A stretch of 16,231 bases of DNA from an uncultured Kineosporia sp. (GCA_937859855.1 CALMAR010000002.1:1-16231); one strand, 5' to 3'. Counted from the first letter of the stretch, positions 7,779-15,341 are shown. The notes: generated by a model not told the origin, from the letters alone. Made by a program: numbers and translations.

Positions 7779-8957
7779 CCGGACCACGTTCTCGAGATAG
7801 CTCAGAGCCCGGGCCCGCTCCAACGCCACCCTCCGGCCAATGGCCTCGTGATCGACCGGGGTGACGAGGACCTCCTCGACGCGGGACAAGTCTGTCAGCC
7901 GCTGTGAGGTCAGCCCGAACGTCTCAAGCAGGAAACCGAGCTTCTGCTCGTTGCCATATCCATGTCCGGCGCTGGATCGGACGATAGTGGCGAATGGCCG
8001 CTGGTTGATGATGGCGAAGATCGTGCCGTGGAAGGTGTCGGTGACGACGGCTGCCGCATCCCGGAAGTAGGCCAGCAGTTCGAACGGGGAGCAGTCGACG
8101 AACCGGTCGCAGCACTCCTGGACGCCGCCGAAGCAGAGGATCTCGGCGCCGATGCTGCGCGCGTACCGCCGCAGGATCTCGTTCTCGTCGTGGCTGAGGC
8201 GCCCCGAGTACCCATAGACGATGAGGTACTTGCCTGGATGTGGGCGCTCTGATGGGATCCGGGTCTCCAGTCCCATCAGGTCATAAGCCAGGGCTGGGTC
8301 GACATGCAACTCCGGTGCGCGGCCAGTGAGCGCCGCGACGATCTCCGCGGAGTTGCGGTCCCGGACCGATATTGCCTCGAACCGGCTCAGGTCCTCGGCC
8401 AGATCGTCCCGGATGCCGAATTTATCGATGCCCGCCAGCGTGGTGTTTCCGAACGAGGCCGCATAGGAGACCGTCTTGCGGGCCGGGGAGTTGTGCCCGA
8501 ACAGGTCCCGCGCGTACCCGACGTTGGTGTTGGACTGCACGCAGTTGAAGACCTCGTCGCTCCCGATCACCAGCACGTCCAGGTCCTGGTCGTAGTTGGA
8601 TTCCGCGGTCAGGCCGATCAGTGGGAAGTTCCGGGCCCCGTAGGTTCGCTTGTGGTTGAAGAACCGGAGTTTGTGGGCCAGTGGCGCGTCGACCGCGTTG
8701 TACTCCTGGACCTTGGCCAGGGCCCGTCGCCAGGGCGCGACCGGGCCGGCCGTTCCCTCGGTCTTGACCAGGATGTCTCCAGGTCGGTAGTCGACAAAGC
8801 TGACTCTGATGTCGCCAGCGAGGCCCTCGAGCATGCGCCGTAGGGCATAGCCCTGGAGCGAGGATCCGTAATTGAAAATCCTCTGCATCGACATGATCCC
8901 GACGGTGCGTCCGGGTGGCTGGCCGGGGACGCCGCGCTGGAGCGAGGTGGACGTCAT
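7776..8957 (-). CDS. Polysaccharide pyruvyl transferase family protein
   Basis: 393 residues of the WcaK/CsaB-type family, which transfers pyruvate from phosphoenolpyruvate to form a ketal on a sugar, adding a carboxylate. Visible family features are the N-terminal GIMSMQRIFNYGSSLQGYAL (20-39), DVLVIGSDEVFNC (127-139), SYAASFG (164-170), ISVRDRNS (196-203), HVDPALAYDL (218-227), and the late VVTDTFHGTIFAI (304-316), with the conserved His of the C-terminal domain. No signal peptide is present, so it acts in the cytoplasm. The ATG lies four bases after the TGA of the GT2 gene, and its stop forms the ribosome site of the nitroreductase gene. The family also contains members acting on other substrates, so ketal formation is likely but not proven. 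Confidence 0.88.
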   Translation of the reverse strand: MTSTSLQRGVPGQPPGRTVGIMSMQRIFNYGSSLQGYALRRMLEGLAGDIRVSFVDYRPGDILVKTEGTAGPVAPWRRALAKVQEYNAVDAPLAHKLRFFNHKRTYGARNFPLIGLTAESNYDQDLDVLVIGSDEVFNCVQSNTNVGYARDLFGHNSPARKTVSYAASFGNTTLAGIDKFGIRDDLAEDLSRFEAISVRDRNSAEIVAALTGRAPELHVDPALAYDLMGLETRIPSERPHPGKYLIVYGYSGRLSHDENEILRRYARSIGAEILCFGGVQECCDRFVDCSPFELLAYFRDAAAVVTDTFHGTIFAIINQRPFATIVRSSAGHGYGNEQKLGFLLETFGLTSQRLTDLSRVEEVLVTPVDHEAIGRRVALERARALSYLENVVR

Positions 8958-8961
8958 CGGC

Positions 8962-9921
8962 TCAGATCCCGTGCCCGCGCCGGTGTGCCAGCCTCATCAG
9001 CCGCTCGGCGGAGACCAGCCGCAGAGCCACCGCGACGGCCAGGTATGTCCGGCGCTCGGCTGGCGACAGCCGGATCGTGCGCCAGGCCGTCCGGAGGGCT
9101 TCGGCCCGGTTGCCCAGGGCGGCATTGGCGAACGCCCGGCGCCCGTAGAGCCGGGCTACCGCGCGTGGGTCGCGATGCAGTACATCGTGCTTGTCCAGCA
9201 CGTAGTCGATCGCGTCGGAGATCACCTGCCACTTCTGGGAGAACAGTGATTGGCCCCACCGAACCGTGACCAGTGGCTCTTCGACGACCCGGACCGGACC
9301 AGCCTGCAACGCCCTGAGCATCCAGTCGAAGTCTTCCCCGTAACTGCCGGGAATGTTCTCATCGATCAGTCCGATCTCGTCCAGCAGCGACTGCCGGTGC
9401 ACCAGGACGGTCGAGGGATGGGCCTCCATCGTGCGGTTGCGCATCACAGTGGCCAGGGTGAAGTCCGCAGCGCGCGGAACCCGTGGTGTGCGGCTGCCCT
9501 GGTAGTCCACGATGATCCCGGTCACGCAGGTCCGCGCGGGAGCGTCGCGCAAGGCGGCGATCTGATGGGTCAGCTTGTCCGGCAGCCATTCGTCATCGTC
9601 GTCGCAGAAAGCCAGATAGGCCGCATCAGTCGACAAGCACCCCGTGTTGCGGGCGCCGGCCAGGCCTGGCGATCGAGTGTTGGTGATGACCCGGACGACC
9701 CGCCCGGGCTCGGAGAGCTCGAGGGTGCGGTCGGGCCTGGAGCGGTCGAAGACCACGACGGCCTCAATGGACCCCGGATAGGTCTGGGTGATCACAGCCT
9801 TGATCGCCGACCGGAGCAGTTCGGGCCGATTGTGGGTGGCGATGACGACGGCGACGTCCGGGTTGCCGGCCGGAACCGCGGGTCCGCCGGTGACCGGTGT
9901 TGCGACATGGGACGTGCTCAT
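8962..9921 (-). CDS. Family 2 glycosyltransferase (GT-A)
   Basis: A 319-residue cytoplasmic transferase with strand VAVVIATHNRPELL (23-36), NTRSPGLAGARNTG (81-94), acidic metal site FCDDDDEWLP (105-114), and GEDFDW (195-200). It is paralogous to the last operon gene and probably adds another sugar of the repeat unit. The same frame is open to an ATG at 9999, which has AGGAGG four bases upstream. I chose the ATG at 9921 because it has GAGGAG five bases upstream and forms an ATGA overlap with the small frame at 9918-10013. In the disputed stretch that small frame, not the GT2 frame, has the G/C-rich third positions. The extra 26 residues would also be an Arg/Pro-rich piece with rare codons. Confidence 0.88.
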   Translation of the reverse strand: MSTSHVATPVTGGPAVPAGNPDVAVVIATHNRPELLRSAIKAVITQTYPGSIEAVVVFDRSRPDRTLELSEPGRVVRVITNTRSPGLAGARNTGCLSTDAAYLAFCDDDDEWLPDKLTHQIAALRDAPARTCVTGIIVDYQGSRTPRVPRAADFTLATVMRNRTMEAHPSTVLVHRQSLLDEIGLIDENIPGSYGEDFDWMLRALQAGPVRVVEEPLVTVRWGQSLFSQKWQVISDAIDYVLDKHDVLHRDPRAVARLYGRRAFANAALGNRAEALRTAWRTIRLSPAERRTYLAVAVALRLVSAERLMRLAHRRGHGI

Positions 9922-10013
9922 CGGGTCTCCTCGGCGGATCGGCGGTGGAGCAGTTCTGTGTCGTCGCGGGTGGTCAGCATCAGGCTCACTGCGGGCCATG
10001 CCGCCTCCTTCAC
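9918..10013 (-). pseudogene. 31-codon frame resembling a GT2 N-terminus (relic or small gene)
   Basis: A GTG at 10013 overlaps the TGA of the Wzz-like gene as GTGA, and the frame ends at 9918 in a TGA that overlaps the GT2 start at 9921 as ATGA. GAGGGG lies seven bases before the GTG. The 31-residue product includes WPAVSLMLTTRDDTELL (6-22), which aligns with the first strand and loop of the two GT2 proteins (VAVVIATHNRPELL and VCVVVATRNRRELL). After about nine more residues it stops, far short of the acidic metal site. It looks like the 5' remnant of a third GT2 gene, possibly kept because it couples translation of its neighbours. It could instead be a real small protein. Confidence 0.5.
9927..9932 (-). 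promoter_or_regulatory. Ribosome binding site supporting the GT2 start at 9921
   Basis: GAGGAG on the minus strand lies five bases before the ATG at 9921. A competing AGGAGG at 10004-10009 lies four bases before the in-frame ATG at 9999, just after the TGA of the Wzz-like gene. Both sites are good by sequence, so the start rests on codon use and the ATGA overlap rather than on this site alone. Confidence 0.55.
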
Positions 10014-11443
10014 CGATCCGCCCCTCTGGTCATGAATCTCGGCCACCTTGCCCACCGGAGGTGAATCCGGCGGCGGGTATGGGCTTGGTCGAGGATCACA
10101 CCCATCACCGGGACGCCGAACCGCACAACTCGCTCGATGGCGATGTCGATGTCGCGCTGCGGAACCGATCCTGGGGCGAACATCAGCACCACACCATCGG
10201 CCTGTGTGGTTGACAGGCTGTGGTCCAGGTCCTTCAGCTGAGGTCCGGCCCCGACCAGATGCTGCCCACCGGTGCGCGTCCGGAGCATGATCGCGGTTGC
10301 GCCGTTGGGGGCCGGGCTTTCCTGATCGGTGTCGATCATTGGGCTCACCACGTAGCCGCGCCGGCGCAACGCCAGGGAGAGCGCATCAACGGCGTGGTCC
10401 ACGCGCTCGCTGTCAAGGCTGACGATCAGGGTGGTGGCCGGTTTCGGGCCAATCGCGTCGGAGATCCGGACCCAGCCGCCGTGGCTGTCGTCGACCGCCC
10501 GGCTGGCCTCCAGCACGGCCACCGGCAGGTCGCTGGCCATCGGGATGCGGGTGATCGCATCGACGTCGCGGGGGGCGGGCGGGCGGTGTTCCCGCCAGGT
10601 GATCAGGGCCGCGCCCAGCAGAACGAAGATCATCGCCCAGGAGAGCACCCGAACCTCTGGCTGCTTGGGGACCTTGCGGGCTTCGGTGGCTGAACGCAGC
10701 AACTCGCCAGCGAGTACCTCTTGGGACTGGAGATCAACCAGGGAGCCGCGGAGCTGGCCCATCCGGAAGCCGATCGACGCCGTGCTGGCTGATCGGCTGC
10801 CAAGTGTGCCGATCTTGACGTCCTTGGCCTCTCGGCTCAGCGCCGCGATTTCACGCTGAACCGCGGCTACCTGCTCGCTGCGGCGATTGGTGAGCAGTTG
10901 CCGCCGGGCGTCAAGATAGGCATCGGCCAGGTTGGTGACCAGGAGTTCGGCCCTGGCTGGATCCTTGTCCTGGACTTGGATCTTGATCACCCGGCTGTGC
11001 GGGGCCGCTATGACCGACACCTCGTGGGACAGGTAGCCGGGCGTCAGCCCGGTTCCAGCCACTGCGCGGGGCAGCACCAGGTAGCTGGTCATGATCGCCG
11101 CTTCGGTGTCGATCGTGACGGCCCTACGTGGGCGGATGGTCTTGTCCGGCGTTGTCTGTGGATCGAGAGCAACGGCCGGGGCCAGCACGGTCGCGCCAGA
11201 CACCCAGGTCGGCTTGTGCAGGTGATCGGCGAGCACACCGATGGCCAGGCCCAGCACCAGCGATACCGCCACCCACCACCGGTAGCGGTGGATGAACTGG
11301 ACGTGGTTGCGCAGTGGCACCGCCTCGGAGCGCTGCTTGTTCAGCGCGGCCAGCCGCTGCTGACGCCAGAGCCAGGGCTCGTGCACCCGTGGGCGAACCA
11401 GGCTCTGCGGAGCCCGGTGCCGGGGCGGTATGAGGACGCTCAT
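10010..11443 (-). CDS. Wzz-like chain-length protein with vestigial nucleotide-binding domain
   Basis: 477 residues in the arrangement of a polysaccharide co-polymerase. It has a ~55-residue basic cytoplasmic start, membrane helix one (about 56-73), an external domain with a charged coiled coil (about 160-255), and membrane helix two (about 266-283). The cytoplasmic end (about 325-460) has the strand-helix pattern of CpsD-type kinases: TTLIVSLDSERVDHAVDALS (337-356), ADGVVLMFAPGS (415-426), VPVMGVILDQA (444-454). No GK[ST] P-loop or Walker B Asp remains, and there is no tyrosine cluster, so enzymatic activity is unlikely. It may set chain length together with or instead of the copy at 2727-4475. 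The ATG at 11443 overlaps the sulfotransferase stop as ATGA; a GTG three codons earlier is the alternative. Its TGA overlaps the small frame that follows. Confidence 0.8.
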   Translation of the reverse strand: MSVLIPPRHRAPQSLVRPRVHEPWLWRQQRLAALNKQRSEAVPLRNHVQFIHRYRWWVAVSLVLGLAIGVLADHLHKPTWVSGATVLAPAVALDPQTTPDKTIRPRRAVTIDTEAAIMTSYLVLPRAVAGTGLTPGYLSHEVSVIAAPHSRVIKIQVQDKDPARAELLVTNLADAYLDARRQLLTNRRSEQVAAVQREIAALSREAKDVKIGTLGSRSASTASIGFRMGQLRGSLVDLQSQEVLAGELLRSATEARKVPKQPEVRVLSWAMIFVLLGAALITWREHRPPAPRDVDAITRIPMASDLPVAVLEASRAVDDSHGGWVRISDAIGPKPATTLIVSLDSERVDHAVDALSLALRRRGYVVSPMIDTDQESPAPNGATAIMLRTRTGGQHLVGAGPQLKDLDHSLSTTQADGVVLMFAPGSVPQRDIDIAIERVVRFGVPVMGVILDQAHTRRRIHLRWARWPRFMTRGADR

Positions 11444-12315
11444 CGGCGCCACGCCGCAGTCGTGCCCAGCAGATCCGCCAGGTCCTGATCGAACGGATCG
11501 AAGTGTTCGGTCAGCTTCGTCCGGGTGTACTCGTTCATCCTGGAGCTGCGCCGGGCGTTGTGCTGCTCGTAGGCCGGCGCATGAACGATCGGCAGTCCGA
11601 GGAAGGTCAGCACCTTCTCGTATTCGGATTCGGGGGTGGCGAAGAAGTCTTCGCTGAACAGCACGTGGACCCGGTCGCGCCCGAAAAGCTCGAACAGATG
11701 GCGGATCTGGCCGGCGTACCGGCCGCGATCAGCGTAGGACTGATGCCGGTGGCTGAGGCTGATGTAGCGGGGGTCCGAGCGCAGTCGTTCGACTTCGCCC
11801 TCGAGCCGGCCGGCTTCCAGTTCGAGCGCCTGCTCGAACGATCCGGCGTCCTCGAAACCCCGGGCCGATTCATGCTTGTAGGCCGAGAAGGCTCGCTCGA
11901 CCGGGTCCCGGATCATCACAATGATCTTGACACTGGGGATGGCGGCGGCGATCCGGTCCGGTGCGACCGGGTGATGCATGTAGTAGCCACTGGACTCGAA
12001 CGCCAGAGGGGGTGCGCTTCTCGCCCGGAGTTCCGCGATCCTCCGGATCGGAAAGTGCCCGCGGTACCAGGAGACGTCGTGGGTGTAACCGACGTCGAAA
12101 TAGTGAACCCCCTTGTTCAGAACCGGAGCAACGACCGCCGGATGGGTGATCAGTGCCCGGTGCAGGGACGTCGTTCCGCTTCGGGAGGCTCCAGCCAAGA
12201 TGAAGTCCGGCAACATCCGCAGGCCCGAGGTCGAGCGCCCGAGCATGAGCGCGGCGTGGCGCCCGGCCACCTTCAGGCTGCCCGGGGCCGATGTCCGCAG
12301 GTCGCGCAGGTTCAC
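11440..12315 (-). CDS. Sulfotransferase, heparan-sulfate-type domain
   Basis: A 291-residue cytoplasmic PAPS-dependent sulfotransferase of a different subgroup from the one at 96-1034. Seen are the 5'-phosphosulfate loop GASRSGTTSLHRAL (42-55), NKGVHYFD (67-74) with a Lys where the heparan-sulfate enzymes have their catalytic Lys, ESSGYY (107-112), the 3'-phosphate motif RDPVERAFSAYKHE (136-149), and RYAGQIRHLFELFG (199-212) followed by VLFSEDF (218-224). These are typical of enzymes that sulfate glycans. Membership of the polymer operon argues that the target is a repeat-unit sugar. The GTG start overlaps the kinase-like gene's TGA (GTGA, 12312-12315), and the stop overlaps the following ATG. 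PAPS synthesis genes are not in the window. Confidence 0.9.
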   Translation of the reverse strand: MNLRDLRTSAPGSLKVAGRHAALMLGRSTSGLRMLPDFILAGASRSGTTSLHRALITHPAVVAPVLNKGVHYFDVGYTHDVSWYRGHFPIRRIAELRARSAPPLAFESSGYYMHHPVAPDRIAAAIPSVKIIVMIRDPVERAFSAYKHESARGFEDAGSFEQALELEAGRLEGEVERLRSDPRYISLSHRHQSYADRGRYAGQIRHLFELFGRDRVHVLFSEDFFATPESEYEKVLTFLGLPIVHAPAYEQHNARRSSRMNEYTRTKLTEHFDPFDQDLADLLGTTAAWRR

Positions 12316-13595
12316 GTGGTCCTCCAGTCCGGCAGAGTCTCCTGGGCCTCACCGGGAAGTGTGGCCGCGGCCAGATGGTGCAGCAGGTCGTCAGCCTTCG
12401 CCCGCAATGGCTCACCGGCAGCTGAAGCGGCGGACTGCAGGTAGCGACGGGCCAGTTCCAGCAGGTACCAGTTCAGCAACGGGACGGTCTCGCTCGGGGC
12501 GATTCCGGACGGGCGCAGCACCGCCGGGGCCTGTGCACGCAGGGCGTCCAGCGCCTGCTTCCAGGTCATCCAGAAGATGTGGCCGTTCAGGGCATAGTGC
12601 AATGGATCGAAGCCCACCGGCACGCCCTCGGCGAACCGCTCCCAGTCCCAGATCCGGATGGTCTTCCCGGTCCAGGCCATGTTCCATGCCGTCCAATCGC
12701 CGTGCCAGCTGCCGTGCCTGAGCCGGATGTCGCCGAGCGTGGTGCCAATCGCTTGGGCCACCCGGGTGAACAGCTTGTTCCGCACCTCGTCACCAGGCAC
12801 CGGGAGGCTCGTGCTGATCAGCTGCCAGGACGGCGACTGGTTCAGCGGTAGCCGGCCCAGATCGAAGGCTTCGGTCAGGCTGCGCATCGCTTGATGGGGG
12901 ATGGTTCGCCGGCGATGGGTGAGCACCGCCGGAGTGGCAAGTGCCGATTGGACCATGATCGTCAACCCGTTCCAGTCACCCAGATGGATCAACCGGGGAA
13001 CGACCAAACCCTGAGGTGACTGCCCGGCCAGCCGCTCCAGGGCCCGGGCCTCGTCTCGCAACAGCTGACGGGTCAGCCCGTTGTCGCCAATCTTGATGAA
13101 CGCGAGCGCCTCGCCGGCGCGAGAGATGGCCTGCAGCACGGGCTTCCGGTTCGCCCGCGGGGTTCCGACGCCCAGGCTGAGTACCACTGGCCGGTTCAGG
13201 ATCTCGCTCGCCCAGGTCTGCAGGGATGCCGCCTGCTCGGGCCGATCCTCCTCGACCGTGATCCGTATCCGGTCGGCGGTGATCCGGTCGAGCAGGCCAC
13301 TGCGCAGGGCGCCGGCCACGCCGATGCGCAGCACGCGCTCGGACAAACTCAACGCCTGGCTGAATCGCCGGACCGATTCGGCCGCGGCGGCCGGCGCACC
13401 GGCCGGCACGAGCAGCCGGGGGTGCTGGACGGAGGGGATGACCAGGAACTCGCCGATCTTCGAGCGGCCTGCCGCAACACCTTGACCCCGGCCGCTCGGC
13501 TCGACCTGGGCCGGCGGTGGCCAGCACAGGCGGCCAGCCGCGAACAGGGCGGCCCGGGTCTGCTCCTGCCGCATGGCGGTCTTATCACTGGTCAC
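12312..13595 (-). CDS. Aminoglycoside phosphotransferase-fold kinase, role unknown
   Basis: 427 residues. The C-terminal two thirds have the APH/choline-kinase fold: a candidate ATP-binding Lys in AFIKIG (165-170), a candidate Glu in DEARALERL (181-189), the catalytic loop HGDWTAWN (298-305, H-x-D-x4-N), and the metal Asp in IRIWDWERF (313-321). The catalytic residues look intact. The first ~150 residues are not recognised. A sugar, choline or carrier phosphorylation linked to the polymer is possible, and antibiotic resistance is unlikely given the setting. The GTG at 13595 is chosen because it forms a GTGA overlap with the ligase stop, like other junctions here; the same frame is open to 13637. 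No membrane segments were noticed. Confidence 0.75.
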   Translation of the reverse strand: MTSDKTAMRQEQTRAALFAAGRLCWPPPAQVEPSGRGQGVAAGRSKIGEFLVIPSVQHPRLLVPAGAPAAAAESVRRFSQALSLSERVLRIGVAGALRSGLLDRITADRIRITVEEDRPEQAASLQTWASEILNRPVVLSLGVGTPRANRKPVLQAISRAGEALAFIKIGDNGLTRQLLRDEARALERLAGQSPQGLVVPRLIHLGDWNGLTIMVQSALATPAVLTHRRRTIPHQAMRSLTEAFDLGRLPLNQSPSWQLISTSLPVPGDEVRNKLFTRVAQAIGTTLGDIRLRHGSWHGDWTAWNMAWTGKTIRIWDWERFAEGVPVGFDPLHYALNGHIFWMTWKQALDALRAQAPAVLRPSGIAPSETVPLLNWYLLELARRYLQSAASAAGEPLRAKADDLLHHLAAATLPGEAQETLPDWRTT

Positions 13596-15106
13596 GCGAG
13601 TGCCTCGCGTGCTTCTGAACGCCAGCGCTCGCGCCACATCAGAGCCATGGAGATGGAGATCAAGTAGAGCGGCAACCCGAGCAAGTCATACACGAACAGC
13701 TGGACGAAGAAGAAGATCAGCACGATGGTTCCGGCTGCTTGAAGAGTGGTTCGGCTACGCCAGTACTTGGCGAACTGCGTGATGTAGAACATCAGGTAGA
13801 TCCCAGCCCCGACCAGTCCCTGGCTGAAGATGACCAGCCAGATGTGGCCCTGAGTCCCCAGCGGTGGCACACCGCAGGCGTGACAGTCCGGAGTCGATCC
13901 ACCCGCGATCGAGTCGAAGCTGCCCTGCACCTTACGAGTACCGCCGAACCCGATCACCGGGGAGCCGTCGGTGGCGTTCTTGACCGTTTCGACGAGCAGT
14001 TGAGAGCGCCGCCCGTTGCTGTGGCCATGGTGGATCCGCTCCACCAGCAGATCGCCCAGCGGGGAGGCAGCGATCAGACCAGCGATCAGCAGGAACGTGG
14101 CCCCGAGGGCGACCAGCGCCCAGACCTTTCCGGAGAACGCCAGCTGCACGGCCAGGGTGATGCCGCCCAGGGCCAGGCAGATCCACAGTCCGCGATTGAG
14201 GGAGTAGACCACTGGCACTGCCGCCAGTACCAGCAGGAAGGGTGCCACCCGCCGCCGCCAGCGCGCAGTGGGACCCAGCCAGGCGATCAGGAAGTAGGGC
14301 AGGGTGATGCCGATCACGCTGCCCCAGGTGTTGGCGTACGAGAAAGGGGCAGTGGGCCGGGCCAGGTCTGGACCGAGCACGCTCTGAATGTCGGCCGTCT
14401 TGGGCTGGATCATCGACTTGACGAAGTCCACCGAACTCAGGCCCTTGGGCAAGATCAACTGCATCAGAGATTTCAGCTCTAGATGCGGTGCGATGAGCCC
14501 GAGAATTCCGCCCAGGGCGGTATAGATGAAGAGCAGGCCGATCAGCCGAACCACCCGCTGGGTGGGCAGCGACTTTTCGTCCAGGTTCCCCACCCAGAGC
14601 AGGACGATCGTGATCGAGGCGTACCAGGCCAGCCGGAACATGAACACCGGAATCCGGGTCCAGGCGCCCCCCGGGACGGCTGCCGGGGCGTCGGCGAAGA
14701 TCGTCCCGAAGCTTGTCAGCACCCAGACGATGAAGATGATCCACCAGCCGAAGCCCCGGGGCACCACGATGCTGCGGCGGCTGATCAGCTGCAGCGCCAT
14801 CGGAATGGCCAGCACCAGGACCAGAATCTGAGAGAGCCCGAGCAGCCACCAGACCGGGAACGGAACGATCAGAGCCAGCAGCGGCCAGTCGGGACCAAAA
14901 CGCCAGCGACCCCGCGTCCGGGTCAGCCCCAGCGGCCCTGGCTGATCACCTGATCGCTCATCCGGATGATCTCTCCCGGCCGGTCGGCCCCTTCGATCCG
15001 GCGAGATGGCCGGCGACGCTGTCCGGGGCGCGAAGCCTGGTGCGGGCAGGTTGACCCGACCCCGTTGCGCGCCAGCCGCAGAACCGCCCGCAAAGGTGTT
15101 CGCCAC
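13592..15106 (-). CDS. O-antigen ligase / Wzy-like polymerase
   Basis: A 504-residue membrane protein with roughly 10-12 helices. It should join repeat units (Wzy) or ligate the chain on the outer face of the membrane. Signs of the Wzy_C/ligase family are NRGLWICLALGG (304-315) after a helix, and a large outside loop (about 350-420) ending in LGTQGHIWLVIFSQGLVGAG (416-435) with a conserved His (420). The loop carries CHAC (408-411), which could form a disulfide. FSYANTWG (255-262) is another family-like stretch. The first ~70 residues are Arg/Pro/Gly-rich and presumably cytoplasmic. The GTG start at 15106 has no good ribosome site (AAGGGG is about 14 bases away), so the true start may lie downstream. 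It is the first gene of the long minus-strand operon. Confidence 0.85.
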   Translation of the reverse strand: MANTFAGGSAAGAQRGRVNLPAPGFAPRTASPAISPDRRGRPAGRDHPDERSGDQPGPLGLTRTRGRWRFGPDWPLLALIVPFPVWWLLGLSQILVLVLAIPMALQLISRRSIVVPRGFGWWIIFIVWVLTSFGTIFADAPAAVPGGAWTRIPVFMFRLAWYASITIVLLWVGNLDEKSLPTQRVVRLIGLLFIYTALGGILGLIAPHLELKSLMQLILPKGLSSVDFVKSMIQPKTADIQSVLGPDLARPTAPFSYANTWGSVIGITLPYFLIAWLGPTARWRRRVAPFLLVLAAVPVVYSLNRGLWICLALGGITLAVQLAFSGKVWALVALGATFLLIAGLIAASPLGDLLVERIHHGHSNGRRSQLLVETVKNATDGSPVIGFGGTRKVQGSFDSIAGGSTPDCHACGVPPLGTQGHIWLVIFSQGLVGAGIYLMFYITQFAKYWRSRTTLQAAGTIVLIFFFVQLFVYDLLGLPLYLISISMALMWRERWRSEAREALA

Positions 15107-15147
15107 GTGAGTCTGTCCGTACCCCTTCTTGACCGCTCATCCCGGCT

Positions 15148-15166
15148 GTCCGGCCTGTCGCCGGAC
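15148..15166 (-). promoter_or_regulatory. Strong hairpin in the leader of the ligase operon
   Basis: GTCCGGC (15148-15154) and GCCGGAC (15160-15166) form a perfect 7-bp GC-rich stem with a 5-base loop. It lies 42 bases before the GTG of the ligase gene on the same transcript if the promoter is further upstream. It could slow transcription or mask the weak start, or be an operator. No U-run follows, so it is not a plain terminator. Confidence 0.3.
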
Positions 15167-15324
15167 CTGCTGGTTGTCTCGGCAGATCGACCGCTGCGGT
15201 GCACTACTCGCCAGGGTCAGCTTGAACCCGCTGATCTGCGCTTGGCGTGCGCCATTGCTCCCCGCTGACCCAGGGTAGCCGCTGGATTCCCGGCCCGGGT
15301 GGCTTCTGCCGAAAAGGGAGGGCT

Positions 15325-15341
15325 CTGTGGGCTACCCACAG
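15325..15341. promoter_or_regulatory. 17-base perfect dyad, operator-like
   Basis: CTGTGGG-CTA-CCCACAG has 7-base arms around a 3-base centre. It lies between the divergent operons, 35 bases before the -10-like box of the secreted protein gene, where a regulator could act on either side. The right arm contains GGCTACCC, whose inverted copy is at 15273-15280. Confidence 0.35.

Noticed and set aside
9922..9999. 26-residue N-terminal extension of the GT2 protein
   Set aside because: It has a strong AGGAGG, but the codons are poor in this frame and the paralogue lacks it. The overlapping small frame explains the sequence better. It remains possible.
13739..14482. 247-codon plus-strand frame and a 305-codon minus-strand frame in another phase (13932-14849)
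   Set aside because: Both are shadows of the ligase-like gene; their products are rich in Gln, Asp, Arg and Gly without motifs, while the ligase frame has membrane helices and family signatures.
14923..15204. 93-codon minus-strand frame overlapping the ligase start
   Set aside because: Arg/Ser-rich product, no family, and it overlaps the ligase N-terminus in another phase. It was considered because the ligase start is weak, but nothing supports it.
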